This document shows, piece after piece, positions 23,993 to 32,140 of a stretch of 64,000 nt of DNA. The stretch spans positions 1,054,001 through 1,118,000 of the forward strand of contig NZ_CP097128.1 of NCBI RefSeq assembly GCF_023330685.1, given 5' to 3'. The stretch is from Conexibacter sp. DBS9H8. GTDB taxonomy: Bacteria > Actinomycetota > Thermoleophilia > Solirubrobacterales > Solirubrobacteraceae. The notes below the pieces were generated by a model, which searched no databases, had not been told where the DNA came from, and worked only from the letters and a program-made list of their open reading frames with translations. Made by a program: the position numbers and the translations under genes. Every line of letters starts with the position of its first letter. Positions within the stretch are counted from its first letter, which is position 1.

Positions 23993-24444
23993 CCGGCGCC
24001 GTCGCGCTCCTGCTCACCGTCCAGCTGGCGGCGACCGCCGCGATGGTCGCGATCATCTGGTTCGTCCAGCTCGTCCACTATCCGCTGCTGGCGCGCGTCG
24101 GCTCGAGCGAGTTCGTCGCCTATGAGACGGCGAACACGCGCCGGACCGCCTGGGTCGTCGGGCCGCCGATGCTGGCTGAGGCGGTCACCGCGGTGATCAT
24201 CCTGCTCGACCGTCCCGGCCGCGTCAGCGCCGCCCTCGCGGCGGCCGGGGTCGCGTGCCTGCTCCTCCTGTGGGTGAGCACCGGGCTGGTCCAGTCGCCG
24301 CTGCATGGCCGGCTCAGCCGCGGGCGGGACCTCACGCTCATCCGGCGGCTCGTGGTCACCAACTGGGTGCGCACCGTCCTCTGGTCGCTGCGGCTGCTCA
24401 TCGCCGCCGCGATGCTGCTCGGGGCGGGTCGTCCGCACGGGTAG
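23989..24444 (+). CDS. Four-helix membrane protein co-transcribed with the photoreceptor
   Basis: A 151-residue protein of about four membrane helices (about 3-27, 60-80, 84-104, 131-150). Short conserved-looking loops include VQLVHYPLLARVG and ETANTRRTAWVVGP. The ATG overlaps the carH stop (ATGA), which fixes the start; a longer in-frame start lies inside carH. I do not recognise the family. Small integral membrane proteins with a similar HYPLL-type segment occur in light- or stress-induced clusters of other bacteria, so co-regulation with carH is the main clue. It could be a membrane partner or quinone-linked component of the oxidoreductases encoded divergently, but this is conjecture. Confidence 0.75.
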   Translation: MTGAVALLLTVQLAATAAMVAIIWFVQLVHYPLLARVGSSEFVAYETANTRRTAWVVGPPMLAEAVTAVIILLDRPGRVSAALAAAGVACLLLLWVSTGLVQSPLHGRLSRGRDLTLIRRLVVTNWVRTVLWSLRLLIAAAMLLGAGRPHG

Positions 24445-24508
24445 CGGCGGCGCTCCGGCGGGCGGACGGGACGGGTGGGACGGGTGGGACGGGCGGGAGA
24501 TCGGCGCG

Positions 24509-25360
24509 TCAGTGCCCGCGCCGGCGGCGGGCCTCGGCGATCACCCGGGAGAGGAACACCGGGTTGCCGAGCAGGTAGCGCCGCCACATCCGCTGGGGTT
24601 CGAGGGCGAGCCGGAACACCCACTCCCAGCCGTTGTCGGCCAGCCACCGCGGGGCCCGCGGCACGTGGCCGGAGACGTAGTCGAACAGAGCGCCGACCGT
24701 CCACACAACCGACCCGTTCAGCGCGCCGGCGTAGCGGTCGACCCAAAGTTCCTGCTTGGGGGTGCCCATCCCGACGAGGACGATCGCCGCCGGGTGCGCG
24801 TTGATGTCCTCGATCACCCGATCGTTGTGCGGGGAGCCGAGCTCGAAGAAGCCGTGGTGGGCACCGGTCACGTCGAGCTGCGGGTACCAGCGTCGCAGCT
24901 TGGCGGCGGCCTCGCGAGCGATCGGCGGCTCGGAGCCGAGCAGGTAGATCGGCTGGCTGGCGAGCTCACACAGGCTCGCGAGATCCCAGATCCAGTCCGC
25001 CCCGGTCATCCGGTGGGGGACGGGCCGGTCGAGGAAGTGGGCGGCGAGGCGGACCCCGTACCCGTCGCAGTAGACGAGGTCGGCCCGCTTGAGGGCGGCG
25101 GCGAGCGCCGGGTTGGACCGGCTCTGGTTGACGACGTGGGCGTTGACGTACATCACCCGCCGGGAGAGACCATGCGCGGCCCAGCGGGAGATCGTCGCGA
25201 GCATCTGCTGTGGCTCGGCGAGGTCGATCTCGATGTCGAAGATCGACGCGGCCGGGCGCGGCGGCTCAGTCGTGGACAGCAGGGGTTGATCGACGTGGTC
25301 AAGCATGCGGCCGGGTGCCTGGACACCCGTAGGGTCATGGTAGGGACCGGCGGCCGGCAT
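24509..25360 (-). CDS. WecG/TagA/CpsF-family glycosyltransferase
   Basis: A 283-residue GT26-family enzyme. Members transfer N-acetylmannosamine(uronic acid) or other sugars to lipid-linked GlcNAc, typically the second step of teichoic acid or enterobacterial common antigen assembly. Family motifs are VNAHVVNQSR, the YCDGYGVRLAAHF block with the proposed catalytic Asp, YLLGSEP, VLVGMGTPKQELWVDRY and the C-terminal WLADNGWEWVFRLALEPQRMW. The C-terminal arginine-rich end is the membrane-docking appendage known in TagA. A downstream start at 25306 is possible, because residues 1-18 are poorly conserved and lie against repeats. A paralogue is encoded at 40299. It is convergent with the light-regulated membrane protein gene. 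Confidence 0.92.
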   Translation of the reverse strand: MPAAGPYHDPTGVQAPGRMLDHVDQPLLSTTEPPRPAASIFDIEIDLAEPQQMLATISRWAAHGLSRRVMYVNAHVVNQSRSNPALAAALKRADLVYCDGYGVRLAAHFLDRPVPHRMTGADWIWDLASLCELASQPIYLLGSEPPIAREAAAKLRRWYPQLDVTGAHHGFFELGSPHNDRVIEDINAHPAAIVLVGMGTPKQELWVDRYAGALNGSVVWTVGALFDYVSGHVPRAPRWLADNGWEWVFRLALEPQRMWRRYLLGNPVFLSRVIAEARRRRGH

Positions 25361-25374
25361 GGGCGCACTCGGCT

Positions 25375-25491
25375 GCGGGCGACGGTTCGCCGCCCCCGCC
25401 GGCCCCGCCGCCGCGGGCGACGGGTCGCCGCCCCCGCCGCCGCCCCCGCCGGCCCCGCTGGCCCCGCCGCCGCGGGCGACGGGTCGCCGCC
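25375..25491. repeat. Interspersed 20-bp direct repeats in GC-rich spacer
   Basis: The block GCGGGCGACGG-K-TCGCCGCC occurs at 25375, 25413 and 25472, within a Pro/Ala-codon-like GCC-rich spacer between divergent glycosyltransferase genes. The 170-bp spacer has no other recognisable element. The arms GGCGAC/GTCGCC inside each copy can form small hairpins. Confidence 0.8.
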
Positions 25492-25530
25492 GCCGCCGCC
25501 CCCACCGCCGCTGCCGCTAGCGTCCCGGGG

Positions 25531-26337
25531 GTGAGCATCAGCGTGATCGTGCGGGTCCGTGATGAGGCCGACGCCCTGCATCGCTGCCTCGAGCTCCTCC
25601 GCGCCCAGACGGGCGTCGGGGAGGGCGCGGAGGTGATCGTCGTCGACAACGACTCCGTCGACGGTTCGGCGGCGGTCGCCCGTCGGCACGGGGCGGAGGT
25701 GGTGCGGATCTCAACCGAGCGCTTCAGCTTCGGCCGGGCACTCAACCTCGGGGCCTCCCGTGCTCGCGGCGACGTTCGCGTCGCGCTCTCCGCCCACGCC
25801 TTCATCCGCGACCCGGACTGGCTCGAGCGGATCTCGGCCCCCTTCAGCGATCCGGCGGTCGCCTGGGTGTGTGGCGAGCGCTACTGGCCCGACGGCTCCC
25901 TCCTGCGCCGGCCCGTTCGCTTTGACGCGCGCCTCGCTGGCGGCTACCCGCGGTGGGGCTACTCCAACGCTGCGGGCGCGTTTCGGGCCCAACTGTGGGA
26001 ACGACGTCCCTTCCGGGAGGACCTGCCCGCGGCGGAGGACCGCGAGTGGGGACGCCACTGGGCTCTCACAGAGGGCCGCGTTGGCATCCTCGACCCGTCC
26101 CTGCTCGTCGAGCACGACCACACCCACGATCCGCCCGGCGCGATCTTCTCCCGTGCCCGCCGTGAGGCGGCGGGTTTCAGCCGGTTCCTCTCCGACTCCG
26201 AGCTCGCCCCGGCCCGCCCGCTCGTGTCCGAATGGTTCTGGGACACCCGCTTCTACGACAACGCCTGGCGGGCGCGCGCCTCTCCGCGCCGGGCGGCCCG
26301 GCTGCTCGGCGAGCGGGTCGGCCGACGGCGGGGCTGA
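25531..26337 (+). CDS. GT2-family glycosyltransferase, rhamnosyltransferase-like
   Basis: A 268-residue inverting GT-A glycosyltransferase. ISVIVRVRDEADALHRCLELL opens the fold (read in two blocks), VIVVDNDSVDGSA carries the first Asp residues, and HAFIRDPDWLER follows. The DXD region is less canonical: ALSAHAFIRD replaces the usual VxxDxD stretch. AAEDREWGRHW supplies the ED motif for the catalytic base, and ERFSFGRALNLG is typical of rhamnosyl- and related transferases. GTG start 171 nt from a divergent gene and without a clear ribosome-binding site. It probably adds a deoxy-sugar to the surface glycan made by the surrounding genes. Confidence 0.88.
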   Translation: MSISVIVRVRDEADALHRCLELLRAQTGVGEGAEVIVVDNDSVDGSAAVARRHGAEVVRISTERFSFGRALNLGASRARGDVRVALSAHAFIRDPDWLERISAPFSDPAVAWVCGERYWPDGSLLRRPVRFDARLAGGYPRWGYSNAAGAFRAQLWERRPFREDLPAAEDREWGRHWALTEGRVGILDPSLLVEHDHTHDPPGAIFSRARREAAGFSRFLSDSELAPARPLVSEWFWDTRFYDNAWRARASPRRAARLLGERVGRRRG

Positions 26338-26363
26338 CGCTCCCCCGCATCGCGGCAACCGGG

Positions 26364-26415
26364 TCAGGGCATCGGGCGCACCTGTGCCCCGGTCGGCTCA
26401 GGGTATCCGGCGCAC
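26364..26415. repeat. 18-bp direct repeat upstream of the reductase/desaturase operon
   Basis: TCAGGGCATCGGGCGCAC (26364-26381) recurs with two changes at 26398-26415, 34 bp apart. It lies 60-110 nt upstream of the flavoprotein reductase start and could be a paired regulator site on the same helix face. Function not shown. Confidence 0.5.
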
Positions 26416-26475
26416 GCGCTCCTCGGACCGGGCATGATCGGGTAAGGGGCGTGAATCAGTGAAAGGAGAGGGTGG

Positions 26476-27567
26476 ATGCCGGAACAGGGCGCACGGGTGC
26501 ACATGCCGCGACTGGCCCGATACGTCGTCCGCGGGCTCGAATACTTCACCTGGCCGTTGGAGCTCGACGACTACCTCGAGCTGATCTCGCCGCTGTGGTC
26601 GACCACGGAGCTGCGCGGACGGATCGAGCGGATCCACCCCGAGACCGATGACACCGTGACCGTCGACATCACGCCCGGGTTTCGCTGGCGCGGGCACCGG
26701 GCCGGTCAGTACCTGCGGATCGGCTTCGACATCGCCGGCAAACGTCAATGGCGCGCCTACTCGCTCTCCAGCGACGCCGCCCGGCCCGACGGCCAGATCA
26801 CGATCACGGTCAAGCGCACCGCGGACGGCGTCGTCTCGAACTGGCTGCACGGGCCCCAGGCGACCGGGGCGATCGTCACCCTCGGTGAGGTCGAGGGCGA
26901 GTTCACCCTGCCCGAGTCGACCCCGCCGCGGCTGCTGTTCCTCACCGCCGGCAGCGGCATCACGCCGGTGATGGCGATGCTCCGCGGTCTCCGTCGCGCC
27001 GGCGAGCTGCCCGATACCGTCCACCTCCACTCCGCTCGCACGCCGACCGGGGCGATCTTCGCCGCAGAGCTGCAGGCCCTCGCCGAGCGGGACCCCCGCT
27101 ACCACCTCGAGCTGCAGGTGACCGGGGAGCAGGGGCGGCTCAGCCCCGCCGACCTCGACGATCGCTGCCCGGACTGGCGTGAGCGTGAGTGCTACGCCTG
27201 CGGGCCCGGGCCGATGCTCGACGCGCTCAGCGACCACTACCGCGCCGCCGGCCTCGTCGACCGTCTCCACGTCGAGTCCTTCGAGCACTTCGTCCTCGGT
27301 GACCGGACCGGGCGGGGCGGCCAGATCCGCTTCATCCGCGCGGGTACGGAAGTCGAATGTGATGGGGTCACCCCGATCCTGCTCGCCGGGGAGGCGGCGG
27401 GTCTGGACCTTCCCTACGGCTGCCGCATGGGGATCTGTCACACCTGCACGGGGCGGCTCGTGGAGGGGTCGGTCCGTGACCTGCGCACCGGCGAGCTCAC
27501 GCACGCGGGCACCGAGATCAGAACGTGCGTCAACTGTCCCGACGGGCCGGTTGCCCTCGAGCTGTGA
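26476..27567 (+). CDS. Ferredoxin-fused flavoprotein reductase (desaturase electron donor)
   Basis: A 363-residue electron-transfer protein of the ferredoxin-NADP reductase superfamily. An FAD-binding beta-barrel with RAYSLSS (about 95-101) is followed by the NAD(P) domain with LTAGSGITPVMAML. A C-terminal plant-type [2Fe-2S] domain has the Cys motif C-x4-C-x2-C (GCRMGICHTC) and a final Cys in RTCVNC. The start is fixed by an excellent AAGGAG at 26463-26468, 7 nt before the ATG. It lies 47 nt before a membrane acyl desaturase gene, the same pairing as M. tuberculosis Rv3230c/DesA3, where the reductase feeds NADPH electrons to the stearoyl-CoA delta9-desaturase. That role is inferred from this pairing. 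Confidence 0.92.
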   Translation: MPEQGARVHMPRLARYVVRGLEYFTWPLELDDYLELISPLWSTTELRGRIERIHPETDDTVTVDITPGFRWRGHRAGQYLRIGFDIAGKRQWRAYSLSSDAARPDGQITITVKRTADGVVSNWLHGPQATGAIVTLGEVEGEFTLPESTPPRLLFLTAGSGITPVMAMLRGLRRAGELPDTVHLHSARTPTGAIFAAELQALAERDPRYHLELQVTGEQGRLSPADLDDRCPDWRERECYACGPGPMLDALSDHYRAAGLVDRLHVESFEHFVLGDRTGRGGQIRFIRAGTEVECDGVTPILLAGEAAGLDLPYGCRMGICHTCTGRLVEGSVRDLRTGELTHAGTEIRTCVNCPDGPVALEL

Positions 27568-27614
27568 CGCGCGCGCCGTTTGATGAGCCCACATTCGCCG
27601 AACAAGGAGACCAG

Positions 27615-28769
27615 ATGCCCTCTGAATCGATGATCGAAAGCCCGCTCGCCCGACTCAGCCCGGAGGAGATCGAGGCGATCGGGGCCGAGTTCGACGCGAT
27701 CCACGACGAGGTGTTCGCGAGCCTCGGCGACAAGGACGCGACGTACATCCGCACGGTGATCGCCCTGCACCGCCAGCTCGCGCTCCTCTCCCGGGCGATC
27801 CTGCTCGGGAGCCGGTACCGACCCGCCTGGCTGCTTGGCACCTCCGTGCTCGGTATCGCCAAGATCCTCGAGAACATGGAGATCGGGCACAACGTCCTGC
27901 ACGGCCAGTGGGACTGGATGGCCGACCCGAAGATCAACTCGGCCACCTGGGACTGGGACACCGCCTCCCCGGCGGAGGCGTGGAAGCACTCCCACAACTA
28001 CGTCCACCACACCTTCACCAACATCCGCGGCAAGGACAAGGACCTCGGCTATGAGATCATGCGGATCGACCCGCACCAGCCCTGGCACCCGGTCTACCTC
28101 CTCCAGCCCGTCTACAACCTGCTGCTCGCCGCGTTCTTCGAGTGGGGGGTGGCGGTCCATGACCTTGACGTCGAGGCGATCCGCGCGGGGACCAAGGACA
28201 TGGATGAGCTGCGCCGTCAGGTGCGCGCGATCGGTCACAAGGCGTGGCGGCAGGTGATCAAGGATTACGTCGCCTTCCCCGCCCTGTCGGGCCCCCGTGG
28301 GTTCAAGACGACCCTGACGGCGAACTTCACCGCAAACCTGATCCGCAACGTGTGGTCCTACGCGATCATCTTCTGCGGTCACTTTCCCGACCAGACCTAC
28401 ACCTTCAGTGAGGAGGAGACGGCGGAGGAGACCCGTGGCGCGTTCTACCTGCGCCAACTGCTCGGTGCGGCGAACATCGAGGGCTCGCCGATCTTCCACG
28501 TCCTCTCAGGCAACCTCGGCTACCAAGTCGAACATCACCTGTTTCCCGACATGCCCTCGAGTCGCTACGGCCAGATCGCCCCGAAGGTGAAGGAGATCTG
28601 CGAACGCCACCGCCTGCCCTACAACACCGGACGCTTCTCCCACCAGCTCGGCACGGTCCAGCGGACGATCCTGCGCCTCGCCTTTCCCGGTGGCCGGCCG
28701 GCTCCCAAGCCGGGCCCATACGTGCCACCGTCCGATGACCGGGTGACCGCGCCGCTGATCGCCGTGTAG
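27615..28769 (+). CDS. Membrane fatty acyl desaturase (DesA3-like)
   Basis: A 384-residue di-iron membrane desaturase. The three histidine boxes are GHNVLHGQWDW (H-x3-H), HSHNYVHHTF (H-x3-HH, with an extra His) and QVEHHLFP (H-x2-HH pattern, Gln first), and their order and spacing match acyl-CoA/lipid desaturases. About four membrane segments can be seen (about 50-70, 130-150, 175-195, 210-230). The ATG at 27615 follows AAGGAGA at 27603-27609; an in-frame start at 27525 lies inside the reductase gene. Operon with its probable electron donor. It would introduce a double bond into membrane acyl chains, likely to adjust fluidity; regiochemistry cannot be read from sequence. Confidence 0.93.
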   Translation: MPSESMIESPLARLSPEEIEAIGAEFDAIHDEVFASLGDKDATYIRTVIALHRQLALLSRAILLGSRYRPAWLLGTSVLGIAKILENMEIGHNVLHGQWDWMADPKINSATWDWDTASPAEAWKHSHNYVHHTFTNIRGKDKDLGYEIMRIDPHQPWHPVYLLQPVYNLLLAAFFEWGVAVHDLDVEAIRAGTKDMDELRRQVRAIGHKAWRQVIKDYVAFPALSGPRGFKTTLTANFTANLIRNVWSYAIIFCGHFPDQTYTFSEEETAEETRGAFYLRQLLGAANIEGSPIFHVLSGNLGYQVEHHLFPDMPSSRYGQIAPKVKEICERHRLPYNTGRFSHQLGTVQRTILRLAFPGGRPAPKPGPYVPPSDDRVTAPLIAV

Positions 28770-28872
28770 ACCCGTGTAGACCGTTCGACCGTTTCGGTGG
28801 GCGTGCCGGATACCTGCGGTCGGGTCGACCCCCGCGAACGGGCGAGCCGCTCCCGCGTGCCGTCTGCGCAGC

Positions 28873-28990
28873 GACCCAAATCGTGTAATCCCGGTTGGCG
28901 CCCACCGCCGGAGCACGATTGAGGTCGTCCCGCGAGCCTGATCGTGCACGCGCTGGCTCGACCGTCAGATATTTCACGATTTGGGTCGTC
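28873..28990. repeat. Palindromic repeat element with 13-bp arms and an internal copy
   Basis: GACCCAAATCGTG (28873-28885) is the exact complement of CACGATTTGGGTC (28975-28987). A third, near-identical copy of the right arm, CACGATTGAGGTCGTC, lies at 28914-28929, followed by GATCGTG at about 28940. Read as two units, each is a left arm, a 28-35-nt loop and a right arm, like a REP/BIME pair. AT content is locally higher. Confidence 0.75.
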
Positions 28991-29019
28991 GCGGAGCCGC
29001 CCGCAGGCCGATCCGCGCC

Positions 29020-29160
29020 ATCGGGCCCGCCGCGAGTACGGGGCGCGGCCGCGAGCATGGGGCGCGGCCGCGAGCATGGGGCGCGGCCGCAAGCACCGGG
29101 CCCGCCGCGAGAATGGGGCACCAACGCGAGCACCGGGCCGGCCGCGAGCACCGGGCCGGC
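29020..29160. repeat. Degenerate 18-20-bp tandem array
   Basis: Roughly seven units of the form GGGGCGCGGCCGCGAGCAT with point changes lie between convergent genes. The first three are near-identical (from about 29039), and the later ones read CCGGGCCGGCCGCGAGCA. No coding role seen. Confidence 0.75.
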
Positions 29161-29169
29161 TGGGGCCCC

Positions 29170-30138
29170 TCAGGGCGGCGGGACGAGCCCGAAGGGCACC
29201 TTCGCCCGCACGCTCCGGGCCTGGATCAGGGCCCGCTGACGACGGGCCTCGGCGAGCCGGGCGGCGAACTGGCGGTAGCCGCCGAGCAGCTCCCGCTCGA
29301 CGAGCAGCGCATACCCGAGGGCGAGCAGCTCATAGCCGATCAGCCACGGCAGATCGCGCAGCAGCTCGGCCGGCCGGTCGTTCTTGACGATCATCAGCAG
29401 CCGGTTGCGGAACTGGGTGGCCCGGTCCTCCGGACGGGCCTGGGCGCGGGTCGTCGGCGAGTAGGTGCGGATGTGAAAGACGACCGCCTCGGGCACGTAC
29501 CACGCGCGCCAGCCGAAGCGCTGGGCCCGCCAGGCGAGGTCGGCGTCACAGCCCCAGCCGGGCATGTTCTCGTCAAAGACCCGGCCCTCCACCGCGCAGT
29601 CGCGTAACGCGTCGGCCCGCCACACCGCGGCGGCCCCGTCAGCTCCGAAGATCTCCCCCGCCCGCGCGAAGGACCCCGCGGGGCGGCCGTGGCCGACGAG
29701 CCGGTTCTTGCGGCGCCGGTCAAAGGTCATCCCGGCCGCGTCGAGCAGTTCGAGCTGATCGCCCGGGGCGGGGCCGGTGGTACGGATCAGCTTCGGGGCG
29801 ACGGACCCAACCTCCGGCCGGGCGGTGAGGACGGCCCGGGTCGCGGCGAGGAAGCCGGGGGTGACGAACGTGTCGGCCTGCAGGAGGGCGATCAACTCCG
29901 GCGGATCCGGGCCGTCCAGGAGCGCGGACAGGCCGGCGTTCATCGCCTCGGTATAGGGCACGCGACGCGGCAGCGCGAGTCGCTCACAACCATGGCGGTC
30001 GGCGACCGCGGCGGTCTGATCGCGGCTCGCGTTGTCGACCACGAGCCGACGGTCAAAGCCCTCGGCGAGCGCGGCGGCGAGCGCGACCTCGAGCGCGTCC
30101 GCCTCGTCGGAGGAGAGGATGACGAAGCCGCTCCTCAC
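29170..30138 (-). CDS. GT2-family glycosyltransferase
   Basis: A 322-residue GT-A enzyme. FVILSSDEADALEVAL opens the fold, LVVDNASRDQTAAV carries the nucleotide-binding Asp, and LLQADTFVTPGFL replaces the DXD with Q-A-D. FDENMPGWGCDADLAWR provides the catalytic-base region (G-W-G-x-D-x-D-L typical of rhamnosyl/galactosyl GT2 enzymes such as GlfT-like and WbbL-like proteins). The C-terminal segment to 322 contains basic helices likely at the membrane surface. It is the last of four overlapping glycosyltransferase genes read leftward (33243 to 29170), and its start overlaps the previous stop by 4 nt. Confidence 0.9.
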   Translation of the reverse strand: MRSGFVILSSDEADALEVALAAALAEGFDRRLVVDNASRDQTAAVADRHGCERLALPRRVPYTEAMNAGLSALLDGPDPPELIALLQADTFVTPGFLAATRAVLTARPEVGSVAPKLIRTTGPAPGDQLELLDAAGMTFDRRRKNRLVGHGRPAGSFARAGEIFGADGAAAVWRADALRDCAVEGRVFDENMPGWGCDADLAWRAQRFGWRAWYVPEAVVFHIRTYSPTTRAQARPEDRATQFRNRLLMIVKNDRPAELLRDLPWLIGYELLALGYALLVERELLGGYRQFAARLAEARRQRALIQARSVRAKVPFGLVPPP

Positions 30139-31196
30139 AGGAGCTCCTGATAGACCGCCCAGGTCGCCGCGGCGGTCGCCGCCCAGCTGAACTGCGCGGC
30201 GCGCTCGGCGGCGGCGACCGAGCGGGCGGCACGGTTGACGGAGGAACCGAGCAGGCCGGTGAGGACGGCCACGAGCTCACCGACGTCGGAGGGCTCGAAG
30301 TAGAGGGCGGCCTCCCCGCCGACCTCCGGGAGGGCGCCCGCCCGGGCGAGCACGGTCGGCCGGGCGCGCGCCATCGCGTCGAGAGCGACGAGCCCGAACC
30401 CCTCATAGACCCCGGGGACGACCACCGCGTCCGCCCCGCGGATCAGCGCGTCGAGTTCGGGGTCGGGGAGGAAGCCGCTGAAGTGGACCGGGGCGCGGCC
30501 GGCGAGGGCGCCCAACGCGGGCGCGGCCCCGAGGTCCGCGCCGGCGAGGATGAGGCGGTGGGGAAACCCGTCGGCGTGGAGGCGCCGGAACGCCTGGACG
30601 AGCACCCCGAGGTTCTTCTTCGGGCGCAGGTCCCCGGCGGCGAGCAGGTAGGGGCCGGCCGGGACGGGCCGGTCCCCACGCGGCAGGGCGGGTGCCTCCG
30701 CGATCACGTGGATCCGCGCCGGGTCGACGCGACAGCGCCGGACCAGGTCCTCAGCCGTGAACGCAGACGGGCAGATCACCGCTTCGGCCGACCGGGCGGC
30801 GGCCGGGACGAGCAGCCGGTACTTGGCCTCCGTTGCGGCGGGCATGTCGCCGGGAAGGGCGAGGAAGGCGAGGTCGTGGACGGTCAGCACCCCCGCGCAC
30901 GGCCGGACGAGCGGCAGGAAGCTGTCGGGCCCGTGGAGAAGGTCGGCTCGGCGGGCGCGCAGCAGCGCCGGCAGGGTGAGCTGCTCAAACACCGCCTCGG
31001 GGCCGGGATGGCCGCGTCCGATCACACGCAGCTCGACGCCGGCGGGCACCTGGGTGGCGAGCGCCTCGGCGAGCCGGCGCACGTAGAGCCCGGAGCCGTG
31101 GGGCATCGCGACCGCCCCGTCGCGGCCGTCGAGGATGATCCGGCGGCGGCCCACCGGGGCCGCCGCCGTCCGCCGGCGCCGCCCGGGCGCGCTCAC
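30135..31196 (-). CDS. GT4-family glycosyltransferase
   Basis: A 353-residue GT-B glycosyltransferase. The GTG at 31196 overlaps the preceding stop by 4 nt (GTGA) and is preferred over an upstream in-frame start, which would add 54 very Arg-rich residues overlapping the neighbour. The N-terminal half has LDGRDGAVAMPHGSGLYVRR and LTVHDLAFLALPGDMP; the C-terminal half has LLAAGDLRPKKNLGVLVQAF, YEGFGLVALDAMARARP and the final GALPEVGGEAALYFEP. This is the Mtf/WbaZ-like mannosyltransferase pattern. Part of the four-gene leftward cluster. Confidence 0.9.
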   Translation of the reverse strand: MSAPGRRRRTAAAPVGRRRIILDGRDGAVAMPHGSGLYVRRLAEALATQVPAGVELRVIGRGHPGPEAVFEQLTLPALLRARRADLLHGPDSFLPLVRPCAGVLTVHDLAFLALPGDMPAATEAKYRLLVPAAARSAEAVICPSAFTAEDLVRRCRVDPARIHVIAEAPALPRGDRPVPAGPYLLAAGDLRPKKNLGVLVQAFRRLHADGFPHRLILAGADLGAAPALGALAGRAPVHFSGFLPDPELDALIRGADAVVVPGVYEGFGLVALDAMARARPTVLARAGALPEVGGEAALYFEPSDVGELVAVLTGLLGSSVNRAARSVAAAERAAQFSWAATAAATWAVYQELL

Positions 31197-32140
31197 CGGG
31201 GCCGCCTTGCCCCCGCGGCCGCCGCGGCGATCGCATCGGCGTACACGGCGACGGTCGCGGCGGCGACGTCGGACCAGCGCACCGGGAGCGGGGCGGGGGC
31301 GGGGCGCTGGGCCGCCTCGGCCGCGGCGACGAGTCCGGTGAGATCGTCGGCCGGCCACAGCCGCGCGCGGTCGGCGAGCACCTCCCGGACGGCGGGGGTG
31401 TCGGCGGCGACCACGGGCGCGCCGCAGGCGAGAGCCTCCACCGGCACAAGGCCGAAGCCCTCATCGTCAGACGGGAGCACGACCGCGTGGGCACCGCTGT
31501 AGAGGGCCGCCAGCTCGGGGTCGCTCACCCGGCCGGTGAGGATCACGCCCTCCAGCTCCCGGGCCCAGCGGCCGGCCTCCCCGACGAGCACGAGCGCGAG
31601 CGACCGCGGCACCCGGGTGAGGGCGGTGACCCGCTTGCGCGGATCCGGGGTGGACAGGCCACCGACGGCCAGCAGATACCGCTCAGGCAGACCGAAGCGG
31701 GCCCGGACGGCGGCGATCGCCGCCGCCGGCTGAGGGGCGAACCCGTCCGCGGCCGCCTCACCGACGACGACGACCCGCGCCTCGTCGAGGCCCAACAGTG
31801 AGCGGGCCTCCGTGGCGACCGCCCGGGTCGGGACGATCACCCGCTCGGCCCGCTGGACTGCGAGGTAGCGCATCCGGAAGCGCAGGCCGGTACGGAGATA
31901 CTCGCCGGGGCGCTTCAGCGGGATCACGTCATGCAGGGTGACGACGGTCGGCAGCGCCGGCCGCAGCGGCGCCCCCTCCAGCCACGGCGAGTGGTAGACG
32001 TCGGCGCGGCCGGGCCGGGGCACGTGGGTGTCCTCCACCTCGACCCCGTCGAGTTCGCTGAGCGCGCCGCGCAGGCACGTCGCATAGCGGGCGATCCCGG
32101 TGCCGTGCCGGGCTGCACGGAGGTCGAAGGCGACCCTCAC
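31193..32140 (-). CDS. GT4-family glycosyltransferase
   Basis: A 315-residue GT-B enzyme, shorter than its two neighbours. VAFDLRAARHGTGIARYA forms the glycine loop of the acceptor domain, with TVVTLHDVIPLKRPGEY after it, and the donor domain has YLLAVGGLSTPDPRKRV and DDEGFGLVPVEALACGAP. In the donor-binding signature the second Glu is kept (E-x7-E), so activity is expected. It shares layout with the 30135 gene and probably arose from the same family. NTGA overlaps of 4 nt on both sides indicate tight coupling. Confidence 0.9.
   Translation of the reverse strand: MRVAFDLRAARHGTGIARYATCLRGALSELDGVEVEDTHVPRPGRADVYHSPWLEGAPLRPALPTVVTLHDVIPLKRPGEYLRTGLRFRMRYLAVQRAERVIVPTRAVATEARSLLGLDEARVVVVGEAAADGFAPQPAAAIAAVRARFGLPERYLLAVGGLSTPDPRKRVTALTRVPRSLALVLVGEAGRWARELEGVILTGRVSDPELAALYSGAHAVVLPSDDEGFGLVPVEALACGAPVVAADTPAVREVLADRARLWPADDLTGLVAAAEAAQRPAPAPLPVRWSDVAAATVAVYADAIAAAAAGARRPR

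Larger units (their letters stand above)
28770..29169. other. Non-coding spacer with dyad and tandem repeats
   Basis: 400 bp between convergent genes without a supportable coding region. It starts with a repeated CGTGTAGACC (about 28761 and 28771), then holds a long-armed inverted-repeat structure (28873-28990) and, from 29020, about seven degenerate 18-20-bp tandem units. No gene fragment was recognised. Confidence 0.6.

Noticed and set aside
28873..29160. CRISPR array
   Set aside because: Arms are few, partly inverted, and spacers are neither regular in length nor unique; no cas gene is near.
28895..29239. Possible small plus-strand gene across the repeat region
   Set aside because: The frame is created by tandem repeats, gives Arg/Pro/Ala-rich sequence and runs into the convergent glycosyltransferase gene.
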